A stretch of DNA of 64,000 nucleotides from Chloroflexota bacterium (GTDB taxonomy: Bacteria; Chloroflexota; Anaerolineae; Anaerolineales; UBA11579), in contig JABFGG010000006.1 of assembly GCA_013112575.1 (NCBI GenBank), positions 210,741 to 274,740 on the forward strand. Reading direction: 5' to 3'. Of this stretch, positions 54,677-63,025 are shown one piece after another. The position numbers and the translations under genes are program-made. The notes beneath the pieces were generated by a model that searched no databases, was not told the DNA's origin, and saw only the letters and a list, made by a program, of their open reading frames with translations. Position 1 is the first letter of the stretch. Each line of letters begins with the position of its first letter.

Positions 54677-56128
54677 TCATCCGCCCCTCTTTGTGAGCTT
54701 AGTCAGCTCTCCGAGAATTCCCTTAGTGTTTCCACGCTTCCCTTTTGGTTGCAATTTCTTGGCTTGTCCTATTGTGCCGGGGGAAAAGTACTCAGCCAGA
54801 CCAATGACCTGCACGGCCATTTCCTGGATACCCCCGTCAGTCTCACCAGCCAGATACTCTTCCATCACAAACTTGCCATCGTTGATGATATTGTGTAACG
54901 TACTGACGTCTAGCACCGGTAGGGTTGCCTTAATGTGGAGTTGGATGAAACGTGGATACTCATCCTCCTTGAACTTACCGCCTTTGGCAAAGCGATTAAG
55001 TACCAAGTACGCTTTACTGGCCTCCTCATCGATGAGCTGGTACTTGATCATGAGATCAAGGCCAGCTCTGGTGGGTTGGATCGCAGGAATCGTTGGGCTC
55101 GATACAACAAGCAAAGTCGTGCATTCCTTCAGGGCCGCGGCATGGGTATGCGCGCCGATCATGGAGCCCGAATCGAAGATCAGGAATTCATATTCATGCA
55201 TCGCTGCATCTTTCAAGGCGCGTATAAAACGAGCAGCTTGTTTGCCCCCCTCGTCACTAAAAGCCGACAAGTTGGCCTGGTCGGGCATTGCCAGACCAAA
55301 GAGGATATCCAGGTTGCTGTCGCTGGACTTCCCGAAGGCAGGTGGGTAGTTGTAGACGTAATCTGTCAAGGGAGGCATGCGGCCAGTTTTGTAGTAAACA
55401 GTGGCCAGGCTGGCGATATTGTTGCCCTTACCAGTTTCTGCTGACTTGTTGTCTGTCTTTTTCCCACCCGCAAACTCAAGCGTCTCTTCCCCTAATGCCG
55501 CGGCAATATAACCGCGTGACATATCCACATCTGCTAGCAGCACACGCCTGCCAGAAATATTTGCCAGAGCATAGGCTAGTTCCATGGCCAACAAACTCTT
55601 ACCGTCACCGCCTTTGCTGGACCAGGTCGTTATGACTTGCAGCACTTGTCGAACCACACCAAGCGACTCCTGCCGCTGGGGGCGCGGTCTTTCAGAAACT
55701 TCGTCGGGTTGGGCAAGTGTTTTGGCCATGGAGTTGGCGGCCTTACTTAACAACTCTCCATAGCTTTCATCGATGCGCTGAATCATGTCCTGCCGCACTG
55801 GTAGTTTAAAGGCTGTTGCCCCAGCTTCGCGGGCTGCGTCAAACATATCGCCGAAGTCATCGACCAACGCTACAGCAACGCGTGCAGAGGCACCCGGCTG
55901 GAAAGTAATTTTCTGCAAACGACGCAGGTTAAAACCCTCTGTATCCTGATGCACGAAAACCAGTGTTGCTTGTGAATCGACCACGAAGTCCAGGCTTGAC
56001 TCATCGTTCATATCCTGGAATGTGCGCAGCACCTGATAGGCATTTTGTTGCGCATCATCAAGCAGGCGTGTGATCTGCTGTGATTCAACGGATGGAGCAA
56101 AGATGATTGTTTCAATGATTTCTGGCAT
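54677..56128 (-). CDS. tadZ: TadZ/CpaE-type ParA-like localisation ATPase
   Basis: 483 residues; AGG five bases before the ATG. An atypical receiver-like domain (about 1-120) without a clear phospho-aspartate, then a MinD/ParA-type ATPase with deviant Walker A SKGGDGKS (171-178), LLADVDMSRG and EFLIFDSGSM. In Tad systems it places the machine at the pole. The C-terminal 20 residues are basic. Confidence 0.87.
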   Translation of the reverse strand: MPEIIETIIFAPSVESQQITRLLDDAQQNAYQVLRTFQDMNDESSLDFVVDSQATLVFVHQDTEGFNLRRLQKITFQPGASARVAVALVDDFGDMFDAAREAGATAFKLPVRQDMIQRIDESYGELLSKAANSMAKTLAQPDEVSERPRPQRQESLGVVRQVLQVITTWSSKGGDGKSLLAMELAYALANISGRRVLLADVDMSRGYIAAALGEETLEFAGGKKTDNKSAETGKGNNIASLATVYYKTGRMPPLTDYVYNYPPAFGKSSDSNLDILFGLAMPDQANLSAFSDEGGKQAARFIRALKDAAMHEYEFLIFDSGSMIGAHTHAAALKECTTLLVVSSPTIPAIQPTRAGLDLMIKYQLIDEEASKAYLVLNRFAKGGKFKEDEYPRFIQLHIKATLPVLDVSTLHNIINDGKFVMEEYLAGETDGGIQEMAVQVIGLAEYFSPGTIGQAKKLQPKGKRGNTKGILGELTKLTKRGG

Positions 56129-56141
56129 AGCTACCTACTTC

Positions 56142-57209
56142 TTATGGGGTCGGACTTGCAGTTGGGGTGATCTCACCCGCTGCTTGCTCAGGCGTGACCG
56201 TGGGTGTTGCAATGATCGGTGGCGGGCTAGTCACGCGTTGGGTAGCTTGCAAGGTCAGCAGTAATGAAGAGGAGCCGGGCGCATACTCAATACCATTCCC
56301 AGGCTGGGCTGCTGCCCACTGGTCGCGTTCCCAGCGGAAAAAGGCAACCATATCGTCCCAGGACATACCCGCCGTGCCGAACTCCTCATCAGCCACATTG
56401 GGATGTAGTACGCTAACACGCACGATCCCGTTTGCTACTCCAAAGGAAATGATCTCCTGGGTTTCGCGTGGCACTTCAAGCACAAGCGATTGGATGTCCC
56501 CACGCTGTATTCGGGGTTCTGCATTAGTTGTCGAAGGTTGGACGATCAGCAGGTAGTTCACCTGCATAACCCGCGCACGCACACTGACGGTTTTTGCCAC
56601 AGGCAAGGTAATCGGCTGCGGCGCTGTTGGCGTTAATTCCGGCGTTGGAAGGAAGGGGGATTCTAGCGTGGGTATTGCGGTGAGGTCAGCGGCCTGGGCC
56701 TGAAAGTAGAAATCATTGACCCCCTCAGGCTCCGGCACAGTATCGAAGCTACCTGCAAGGAGACTTCCAGAGCCCACCGCGATCGTCACGTCCACAAAAT
56801 CACCTGTCACGATGTTCTGTGGTGAGGTTTCCGGATCGATCGGCAAGACTATCGCAATATGTTCTGGATCGGAAATCGAAAGTGCAATGCGACTGAGGGA
56901 GACAGGATTATTCACCGAAAGCAGTGCTGAGATTGGGATGAATTCGCCTGCGTAGATCTGGTTAACCACCTCCGTGTTGTTGTACAGGTCGGCATTGTCC
57001 TCGGTGACGTAGGACACCTCCAACCCCTGTGCGGGTACTGCTACCACCGCAAGGTCTTCGAGTACAAGAGCTTCTCCGGGCAGTAGGTCGCGGGTCGCGA
57101 TGTAGACTTCGGTCGCGGGTGGATTGATGCTGTTTACAAACAGGAAGATTACGATAAAAATGGCCCCAAAGGCTACGAGGCCAATGATTGTGAGTAGGGT
57201 TCGACTCAT
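56142..57209 (-). CDS. cpaB: CpaB/RcpC-type SAF-domain pilus assembly protein
   Basis: 355 residues, ATG overlapping the previous stop (ATGA). Signal anchor helix at about 7-28, then a SAF domain (VYIATRDLLPGEALVLEDL) and a second beta domain. The C-terminus is Thr/Pro-rich. In diderms CpaB links platform to secretin; no secretin gene is present here, which fits a Chloroflexota envelope. Confidence 0.85.
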   Translation of the reverse strand: MSRTLLTIIGLVAFGAIFIVIFLFVNSINPPATEVYIATRDLLPGEALVLEDLAVVAVPAQGLEVSYVTEDNADLYNNTEVVNQIYAGEFIPISALLSVNNPVSLSRIALSISDPEHIAIVLPIDPETSPQNIVTGDFVDVTIAVGSGSLLAGSFDTVPEPEGVNDFYFQAQAADLTAIPTLESPFLPTPELTPTAPQPITLPVAKTVSVRARVMQVNYLLIVQPSTTNAEPRIQRGDIQSLVLEVPRETQEIISFGVANGIVRVSVLHPNVADEEFGTAGMSWDDMVAFFRWERDQWAAAQPGNGIEYAPGSSSLLLTLQATQRVTSPPPIIATPTVTPEQAAGEITPTASPTP

Positions 57210-57607
57210 TCTGAGACACTCCTCAAAGTTTGCTCTTCTCTTTCCCTGGCATTGTCAATGCTTCGGGATATCTCCTCCTGTGCAGCTACAACCGTCTGCT
57301 GCACGAGGGTCTGGATACTGGGGGATAGTGACTGCACCTGAGCAAAGCTCTGGAGGCTAACGGCCAGAGAAGAAAGCCCTTCCCAAGCCGGAGTAGACTG
57401 CATAGAACTTGCAGTGGAAATCGCGGTGATTACGGAAGGTAATTGTTGTCCATTCATGATCAGTGCTGATACACGCAGTAAGTTAAGGTGATCGTCACCA
57501 TCATCCAATGCATCAGCTGTAATCTTCTGCCAGTGCGAGAGCAGCTCTTCGCAACGCTCCCGGCCAAGCAAGTCACTGAGCCAGGTCTGAATTTCTACGT
57601 TCGTCAT
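57206..57607 (-). CDS. Small helical protein of the Tad locus
   Basis: 133 residues, acidic and all-helical (WLSDLLGRERCEELLSHWQK, then a long coiled-coil-like tail). No membrane helix or cysteine motif; no family recognised. It ends in an ATGA overlap with cpaB. A short upstream frame ending in TGA at 57604 overlaps its ATG, another sign of tight coupling. Confidence 0.6.
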   Translation of the reverse strand: MTNVEIQTWLSDLLGRERCEELLSHWQKITADALDDGDDHLNLLRVSALIMNGQQLPSVITAISTASSMQSTPAWEGLSSLAVSLQSFAQVQSLSPSIQTLVQQTVVAAQEEISRSIDNAREREEQTLRSVSE

Positions 57608-57617
57608 TTTGCGCCGC

Positions 57618-57782
57618 CTAACGTGCCGCGGTCATCGATGAACTGCGCCAGTGAACGGCTTGTTCTCCAAGAGAGAAGCTCCTCAGCCCACGCTCGATCC
57701 AATGGCCCATGTTCTCGACCGCCCGCCGCGGCCCGGCGGACTTTTTAGTCCTCCTCACAACGAGGTCATGTTCGTGTGCCAT
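57618..57782 (-). CDS. Putative 54-residue basic peptide between two Tad-locus genes
   Basis: ATG at 57782, with AGG seven bases upstream, to TAG at 57618. The sequence is basic (VVRRTKKSAGPRRAV) and includes MGHWIERGLRSFSLGEQ. A competing frame on the same strand reads PLDRAWAEELLSWRTSRSLA and stops at 57604 overlapping the next ATG, so which is translated is unclear. Most of it overlaps the repeat/RNA element described separately; it may not be a gene. Confidence 0.25.
   Translation of the reverse strand: MAHEHDLVVRRTKKSAGPRRAVENMGHWIERGLRSFSLGEQAVHWRSSSMTAAR
57672..57739 (-). repeat. Copy A of a two-copy structured element in the Tad locus
   Basis: Shares with copy B the exact blocks AGAGAAGCT (57672), ACGCTCGATC (57690) and CCGCCGCG (57723) at almost identical spacing. 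Read on the minus strand it folds into a 6-base stem (57734-57739 with 57723-57728, 5-base loop) and a second stem (57717-57721 with 57684-57688). It ends about 65 bases before the ATG at 57607. Confidence 0.5.
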
Positions 57783-57790
57783 TACAACAC

Positions 57791-59275
57791 CTAGGGATTC
57801 GTGAGAATGGATTGCACTTCAATAACAGGGACAGGGATGTTGCATTGCCGGAGCTCGTCGTTGACTGCCGGAATATTTGGCGGTGGCTGGGTCACGTCGC
57901 GCGCCGACGTCCGGGTCACGTAGAATTGCGGGAAGCCGAACCAGCGCAGATCGATCAAGATCTTGCCGCTGCCATGCGCCTTCCACTCTCCACAAGATGT
58001 GTCCCCGATGGCAGCCCCAGAACAGGCAGCGCGTTCTCCGCACTCAGAACCTGTCTGCCCAATGATCACACCTGCGGAATCCCTGACATTTTCGCAGTCC
58101 CAATTGAACTCGTGCCATTGCTCCCAACTATCGGCGACCCAGGGTTGCCAATAAGACGTGACACTTACCTGGTATGCAGGCAGATCCAATCGGCCTTCTT
58201 TGGAAGGACCATTCTCCCGTAATCCAAAGGAAGATGTGTCATAAGTGTGGAATTCGATCCAACCCTTTCCAAAGCCAGGCTGATCGCTCCAGGAACGTTC
58301 GTTCCAGTCCCAGATGGGTGTAATTGGGAGCTGATCCCAGCCAACACTGATGGTGTAATTACGAATACCCGGCTCACACCACTCACGGGAATTAGAGCTT
58401 GCAGATGTTCCACCAGAACTCAAAACAAATTTATTCGGGGTGTTGACCAGGGCGCGTGGATATGGGTCACGGACGACTGAAGGACACGGCACAGAGGACG
58501 AGGCCGTCACGTTGTAGTTCCCTCCACACGTAAAGTTGTACCCACCTAGAGATACGCCGGAGGATCCGGAGTTGCCGTCACCGTTGAAGCTTAACTCCGC
58601 CCAGCAAATGTATTCAACACGCTGACGACCGCTGAAACTGACATTCGATGTGTCCCAGTCGCCGCATGTGGGTGTGCCAGCGGTACCGGAGTTGTAGGCG
58701 TTTCCCCATTCATCCCAACTATGTCCATTGCCGCTGGTATCAGTTTGTCCATTATCCCAACTAGAGCCCCCGTCTGGGTCAGGATCAACCGCAAAAGCTC
58801 TCCAATCTTCTGTATCTGCATCATACAAAAAGGTGACGCTCTGTCCTCCACAGCTCCAATTACACATATTGCTGCCACCTGAAGGGGTGCCCCAACCACC
58901 TTGATTTTCAAAATCAATAGCTCCTCCTGGCGAGCACCAGGCCTCTCCATCAATAGTGAAATCATCACCAGCATTCCCTGAAGATGAGCCGGGGTTGTTA
59001 TTCCCTCCACCACTATCGCTGCCCGAATCATCATCCTCGCCGTTGTTCCCGTCCTGGTTTGGCAAGGTGACATCTGTGCTGCCCCCATCTCCGCCGCAAC
59101 TACCGGTGCAACTGCCTGTACCAGTGACCACAGTCCCATCGGAGCTGGTCCCTGGCGGAGGCCCATCACCCCCACCGTCCTGCGCAGCGACTATGCTGGC
59201 TGGTACAAGCAGTAGCAAGGAAGCAAAAATGAACACGAACAGCCTACGCGGTTTGCGAATTCTGACCTTTATCAT
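57791..59275 (-). CDS. Large secreted Cys- and Gly-rich protein of the Tad locus
   Basis: 494 residues; AGGAG seven bases before the ATG. Signal peptide (about 1-32, ending VAAQ), then a low-complexity Gly/Ser/Asp/Asn region (about 33-105) and a Cys/Trp-rich region with many WSD- and GWGTPSGGS-type turns and about 18 cysteines. The C-terminal part (KILIDLRWFGFPQFYVTRTS) is beta-rich. No family recognised. Probably an extracellular adhesin or pilus-associated protein, judged from export and location. Confidence 0.65.
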   Translation of the reverse strand: MIKVRIRKPRRLFVFIFASLLLLVPASIVAAQDGGGDGPPPGTSSDGTVVTGTGSCTGSCGGDGGSTDVTLPNQDGNNGEDDDSGSDSGGGNNNPGSSSGNAGDDFTIDGEAWCSPGGAIDFENQGGWGTPSGGSNMCNWSCGGQSVTFLYDADTEDWRAFAVDPDPDGGSSWDNGQTDTSGNGHSWDEWGNAYNSGTAGTPTCGDWDTSNVSFSGRQRVEYICWAELSFNGDGNSGSSGVSLGGYNFTCGGNYNVTASSSVPCPSVVRDPYPRALVNTPNKFVLSSGGTSASSNSREWCEPGIRNYTISVGWDQLPITPIWDWNERSWSDQPGFGKGWIEFHTYDTSSFGLRENGPSKEGRLDLPAYQVSVTSYWQPWVADSWEQWHEFNWDCENVRDSAGVIIGQTGSECGERAACSGAAIGDTSCGEWKAHGSGKILIDLRWFGFPQFYVTRTSARDVTQPPPNIPAVNDELRQCNIPVPVIEVQSILTNP

Positions 59276-59843
59276 TCTGGTACTCCTGTATATGACAACG
59301 AATCTGCGGTTTGCCTATTCGTTTTTTCTGCAACCCCCACTCCCCTAACTACATTGTTGGAGAGGCCTTGGCCTGTTTGTTCGCCTGGTTTCCACACTTG
59401 CCAATGCTGCCTGTGTTTGACCGGGCGAAAGGGTGGCGGGATCGTTCCTTTGGTGACGGTCCCTCAAAAAAGAGAAGCTTTTCAGTCAACGCTCGATCAA
59501 TAATCCAAGTTCCTGACTGACCGCCGCGTCCCGACGGGAATTAGATAGATTTCATCATATTAGTACGAAAAATCCATAATGTTAATAGACAAATGTATTT
59601 ATTCTTGATAGCAAACAGGTGAGAAGTGCAACGCGCTCATCCTGGCTCGGCGCACAGGCCAACTCGTCCAAGGCATGTTCGTCTCCTGAAGTCTCCTCAT
59701 ATTCGAAGGCCTAGAGTGATCCATTCTCCGGAGCTGGGTCTAGGGCGAAAGGGCGCGAGGTTGGAGTTGCCTGCGAAATGTGCAATATGGTTGGGACGAT
59801 CAATAACAACACAAGCGCAACGGTAAATATTTGGAGACAGCGG
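59276..59843. other. Intergenic region holding element copy B and a possible gene remnant
   Basis: 568 bases with no intact gene. 59471-59537 is copy B of the repeated element. On the minus strand, 59582-59710 is an open stretch of 42 codons including EYEETSGDEHALDELACAPS, preceded by a stop; another frame just upstream reads GNSNLAPFRPRPSSGEWITL, suggesting a frameshifted gene remnant. The promoter of the secreted-protein gene must lie here. Confidence 0.4.
59471..59537 (-). repeat. Copy B of a two-copy structured element in the Tad locus
   Basis: AGAGAAGCT (59471), ACGCTCGATC (59489) and CCGCCGCG (59521) match copy A. Stem 1 pairs 59532-59537 with 59521-59526; stem 2 is a perfect 7-base pairing of 59514-59520 with 59482-59488. 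It lies about 200 bases upstream of the secreted-protein ATG at 59275 on the same strand. Confidence 0.5.
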
Positions 59844-60482
59844 CTAGCCACCGATGTCTTCTCTGGCAGCAGCGTAGATCTTGAGTTCTACGCCCACAGG
59901 GCGTAGATAGATGCGCCACACGGTGCGCGGTTCATTTGCAACTCCATAGAAACCGCCATCAGTGAAATAGAGCGCCTCGGACTTCCAAGGACCAAGTGTG
60001 TCAAGCTCCACGGCTATGCCACGGAAGCCAGATGGCTCATCTACGATGAAATAGCGTGCCTCATGCTGATGGAGAGGCAGGGCACGCACATACCAATCTT
60101 GAGCCTCCCAGTGATCACAAAAGCTCAACACTGTTGTGGCGAAATTCGGGTCGGGTGAGTCGATCAGGCGCGCGGCTGCCACGCAGTCTGGGCGTACGAG
60201 CGGATAGTAGATTGCGTCCCAGTAGGCGAGAAGCACGTCGTTGATCGGCTGGCGCTGCCAGTCCAATACTGCATTTCCGAGCTGCCACTGGTCTGGTGGG
60301 GGGAGTGGTGTGGCAGTCGGGGAGTTATCTACCTCTGAAGGCAGAGCTTCGGGGGACTGCTCTTCACCGGCTTCCTCACTGGTCACTTGCTCTACCAGGG
60401 TAGGTGGGAACTCGATGGACTGCGGCTGGCAGCCACTGAGCGCAAGCACGACACAGCTAAATAAAACCGCCTTCAATTTCAT
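59844..60482 (-). CDS. Lipoprotein of unknown function
   Basis: 212 residues; GGAG eight bases before the ATG, which overlaps the parB-like stop (ATGA). Lipobox LALSGC at about 13-18, a Glu/Pro/Thr-rich linker, then a compact alpha/beta domain (DWQRQPINDVLLAYWDAIYY, EPRTVWRIYLRPVGVELKIY). No family recognised. Its coupling to a partition-like gene is unusual; it probably belongs with the Tad operon. Confidence 0.65.
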   Translation of the reverse strand: MKLKAVLFSCVVLALSGCQPQSIEFPPTLVEQVTSEEAGEEQSPEALPSEVDNSPTATPLPPPDQWQLGNAVLDWQRQPINDVLLAYWDAIYYPLVRPDCVAAARLIDSPDPNFATTVLSFCDHWEAQDWYVRALPLHQHEARYFIVDEPSGFRGIAVELDTLGPWKSEALYFTDGGFYGVANEPRTVWRIYLRPVGVELKIYAAAREDIGG

Positions 60483-61624
60483 CTGGATATCTCCTTCCCT
60501 GCTAAGACCTGCGCGCTGTGAGCCAAAAGTTGCAGGGCTAGTAGTCCCTGTGCTTTGTCACGTTGCGCATCGCGTAGCAGCTGCAGACGGGAAAGTTGTT
60601 TGACGATCATAGCGAGCACCCTCCTGTTTGGCAGGGTGAACTTATAGTATTCATCCAGTCCTTTCTGCCAGTCGCGGTTTCGATAGTGACCAAGCAGCGC
60701 CACAACGGCTTGGTCATGATCGGAGAGTTCTTTGAAAGCGCCTTTACGCCCAAGGGATTTTTTCAGTTCCCCCACCCCTTCAAGGCTGAGCACTTCTTCA
60801 AGAAAAACCTCCATGGGTTTATTTGTCTGTTTCTTACGATTTCCTTTTGAGGAACCAGTTTGCTTGCGTTTGCCGGATCGTGCTGATGCCTTATCTCCGG
60901 CAAACGCGCCTTGAGATGCGCTGTTGAGCACATCAGTCACAGGAACACCCGTGGCTATCAACTCATAACTTTTCTTGCGCTCATCTGCTTTTAGCTTCAT
61001 CAGATTGCGAGCATAACGCATACCCACCTTATCCTCATCAACCAATGTCTGTAATTCGATATCGGCTTGAAGGAGCTTGAGCAATTGACTAACCATTGTC
61101 TGCGAAATGGAAAGTGCATCGGCAGCATCCGTCTGCTTCCATCCGTATTCACTTTGCATATATTCGACCTGACGGGCTGTCTCCATTGGGGAGAGTTCCT
61201 TGCGATGGAAGTTTTCCAAGAAGGTGAATTGATCGAGTTCTTCCTGGCTCGTGCCTTCAGCAAAGATCAGGGCGCGGACAGATTGCTTACTGACATGGCG
61301 ACTAGCAGCCACACGCCGGTGCCCCGCAGCCAGCCGGTACCGCTCTTCCGCTGCACGAACCACCAGCACCGGCACAACAACCCCATTCTTGGCGATCGAA
61401 GCGGCCAACTCGGCATCCTCCTCACTCGCCTGCGGGTTGAAATCCGCCCGGGTTTGTACCGGACTGCTGTCGATGATCTGTTCAAGGGGCAATGCGTCGG
61501 CAAAAGTCGGGCGTGCGGTCAACGGCTGATCAGCGATGGCCACCGATTCTTGCAGCACTGGGCCGAACTGGACGTCGCCATCCAGATCAAAATGATCTAC
61601 ATCAGGCTTGGTTCGTTTTCCCAT
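60479..61624 (-). CDS. ParB/Spo0J-like DNA-binding protein
   Basis: 381 residues from the ATG at 61624 (GAGG seven bases upstream). A ParB-type N-terminal domain carries RLAAGHRRVAASRHVSKQSV (GHRR box) and NFHRKELSPMETARQVEYM. A helix-turn-helix follows (WKQTDAADALSISQTMVSQL). A Lys/Arg/Ser linker (about 255-280) leads to a helical C-terminal domain not typical of chromosomal ParB. With the ParA-like gene upstream it could segregate DNA or, given the neighbourhood, act with the Tad machine in positioning. Confidence 0.82.
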   Translation of the reverse strand: MGKRTKPDVDHFDLDGDVQFGPVLQESVAIADQPLTARPTFADALPLEQIIDSSPVQTRADFNPQASEEDAELAASIAKNGVVVPVLVVRAAEERYRLAAGHRRVAASRHVSKQSVRALIFAEGTSQEELDQFTFLENFHRKELSPMETARQVEYMQSEYGWKQTDAADALSISQTMVSQLLKLLQADIELQTLVDEDKVGMRYARNLMKLKADERKKSYELIATGVPVTDVLNSASQGAFAGDKASARSGKRKQTGSSKGNRKKQTNKPMEVFLEEVLSLEGVGELKKSLGRKGAFKELSDHDQAVVALLGHYRNRDWQKGLDEYYKFTLPNRRVLAMIVKQLSRLQLLRDAQRDKAQGLLALQLLAHSAQVLAGKEISR

Positions 61625-61692
61625 CTCAATTCCTCTCACACTTTGGTCGCAAAATCCTAGACAAAGATCCTGTCGAGGCGATGATCACAATA

Positions 61693-61717
61693 GCCAATAT
61701 TGCAGTGCAATATTGGC
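61693..61717. promoter_or_regulatory. Near-perfect palindrome between the parA- and parB-like genes
   Basis: Eleven-base arms GCCAATATTGC and their complement around a central AGT (61693-61703, 61707-61717). Located 18 bases past the parA stop and 69 bases before the parB start, where parS-like or autoregulatory sites often sit. It differs from the common bacterial parS consensus. Confidence 0.5.
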
Positions 61718-61735
61718 GTCGAACATTGGAAAGCA

Positions 61736-62638
61736 TCATCCTCGCTCCTCAGCAGTCAAGGTATCATGCGCCGCAACTTTGGCAACCGCCATCCCTTCTC
61801 CCACCCCAAGGTAGTCGCGCAGCTCGGTCGTGTAAGCATTGCGATCCTTTTTCTGGGCGTTGAGGGCTTCGAGCAAGCGTATGTACTGCCCGGTCGCGGC
61901 TGATTTGGGTGCGAAATGGACGGGCATGCGCCCGCCCTCTTTCTCTCGCACGAAAGAACCCTTGATCAAATTAGATTCAGACAGGTAGGGAAGCACTTTT
62001 CCAGATTTAAGCACGGTGTCCAGGAAGATGCGTTCGTAGGTGCCTTTTCTCGCCACACGGTTGGGGATCAGCCCCAGGAAAGTGGGCAACCCTTCGCGCT
62101 CTTTCTGCATCAATTTAATGAACTGCAGCGTGATCTTGGTTGCGGCCAGGTCGGTGGATGAAAGCGCCAGGGGCAGGGCCACCGCATCCACACATGAGAG
62201 GATCGCTCCGTTGATAGCCTTGCTCTCACCAGGTGGGTCGATCAATACCAGGTCGATAGAGCGGCCTGCGAAATAGGCGTTCTTGGCTGCGTGTAACAGA
62301 AAGGGAATATTGCGAGTCTCTTCAGGAGTAAGGTCAAGTACGCTGCCAGGCAGCAGCCAGGCGCTCATGGCCTCGGCGCGCTGTAGGTAAGGCACCAGTT
62401 CTTCCCCCCGACCGACGGCTGCCAGCGCATCTTTCACAGTGGGTAGCCCCTGCACACCATTGAGTGCCAATGGGGTCATAGGAGCATTGGCATCAAGGTC
62501 CAGAATCAAGACGCGCCATTTGAAATGCTTTGCGGCAGTTGCCGCTAGGTTGGCAACAATTGTGGACTTTCCAGCGCCACCTTTAAAATTGATCAGCGCC
62601 AGCGATTTGTGATGGAGTTGTCGTTCGGAGGCCTTGAT
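61736..62638 (-). CDS. ParA-like ATPase with no canonical start codon
   Basis: The reading frame holds a complete ParA domain: ALINFKGGAGKSTIVANLAA (Walker A KGGAGKS), ILDLDANAP, LVLIDPPGES (Walker B) and NRVARKGTYERIF. From the last upstream stop there is no ATG, GTG or TTG before the Walker A; the first TTG (62509) would discard the ATPase loop. AGGGGAG is six bases before an ATC at 62636-62638, the best start by position, giving 300 residues. Length and motifs fit a small ParA. Either ATC is used or the start codon has been lost. It is followed by a palindrome and the ParB-like gene. Confidence 0.75.
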   Translation of the reverse strand: MKASERQLHHKSLALINFKGGAGKSTIVANLAATAAKHFKWRVLILDLDANAPMTPLALNGVQGLPTVKDALAAVGRGEELVPYLQRAEAMSAWLLPGSVLDLTPEETRNIPFLLHAAKNAYFAGRSIDLVLIDPPGESKAINGAILSCVDAVALPLALSSTDLAATKITLQFIKLMQKEREGLPTFLGLIPNRVARKGTYERIFLDTVLKSGKVLPYLSESNLIKGSFVREKEGGRMPVHFAPKSAATGQYIRLLEALNAQKKDRNAYTTELRDYLGVGEGMAVAKVAAHDTLTAEERG

Positions 62639-63025
62639 GGCTAACTCCCCTGCACAGGGGGGACGCCTGTTTGGCGGCTGTGCAACCCAGTGTTGCTGCG
62701 TTTAGCAGGATATTCTTCCTGAAACGGAACATGGGATAAAAAACATCATACTCAGTTTTTTTGGGAGTGTCAAATTAATTTCGGGTTTTGAAGTGCATTC
62801 AATATCTCTAAGTAGCCTGAAACTAACTCGTGTCAGTTGAATATTCTGACAAGGATATTGAAGTGCTGATTATTTGAAATTCTTGCCCATGGCAACTTCA
62901 ATAAAAGCAGTTTTGCAGCAATGCGTCGGACTAGCCAATAATCTTTTTGGCTCATCTGGCCAGAAGTGAGAATGCTTACCTCCCATCAATCACAGCCACA
63001 CCTGTTTGTTAGCCGAAACCTTTGC
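62639..63025. other. Intergenic region upstream of parA
   Basis: 387 bases without a gene. It holds a possible SD-sequestering hairpin (62647-62660), an inverted repeat TGTCAG / CTGACA (62831-62836, 62846-62851) that could be an operator, and AGCCAA / TTGGCT arms near 62932-62951 that could end the upstream ATPase transcript. The parA promoter is not distinct. Confidence 0.4.
62647..62660 (-). promoter_or_regulatory. Leader hairpin overlapping the parA ribosome binding site
   Basis: CCCCTGCACAGGGG is self-complementary; on the minus-strand RNA the CCCCU arm pairs with AGGGG, part of the AGGGGAG that serves the ATC start. The loop is four bases (GUGC). It could hide the ribosome site. Confidence 0.4.

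Noticed and set aside
59311..59520. Plus-strand gene of 69 codons between Tad-locus genes
   Set aside because: It lies antisense to the repeated structured element, has no ribosome site, and its similarity to copy A is explained by the shared repeat.
61736..62509. A TTG at 62509 as the start of the ParA-like protein
   Set aside because: It would remove the Walker A loop, which is encoded in the same frame just upstream, and has no ribosome site; the ATC with AGGGGAG is better placed.
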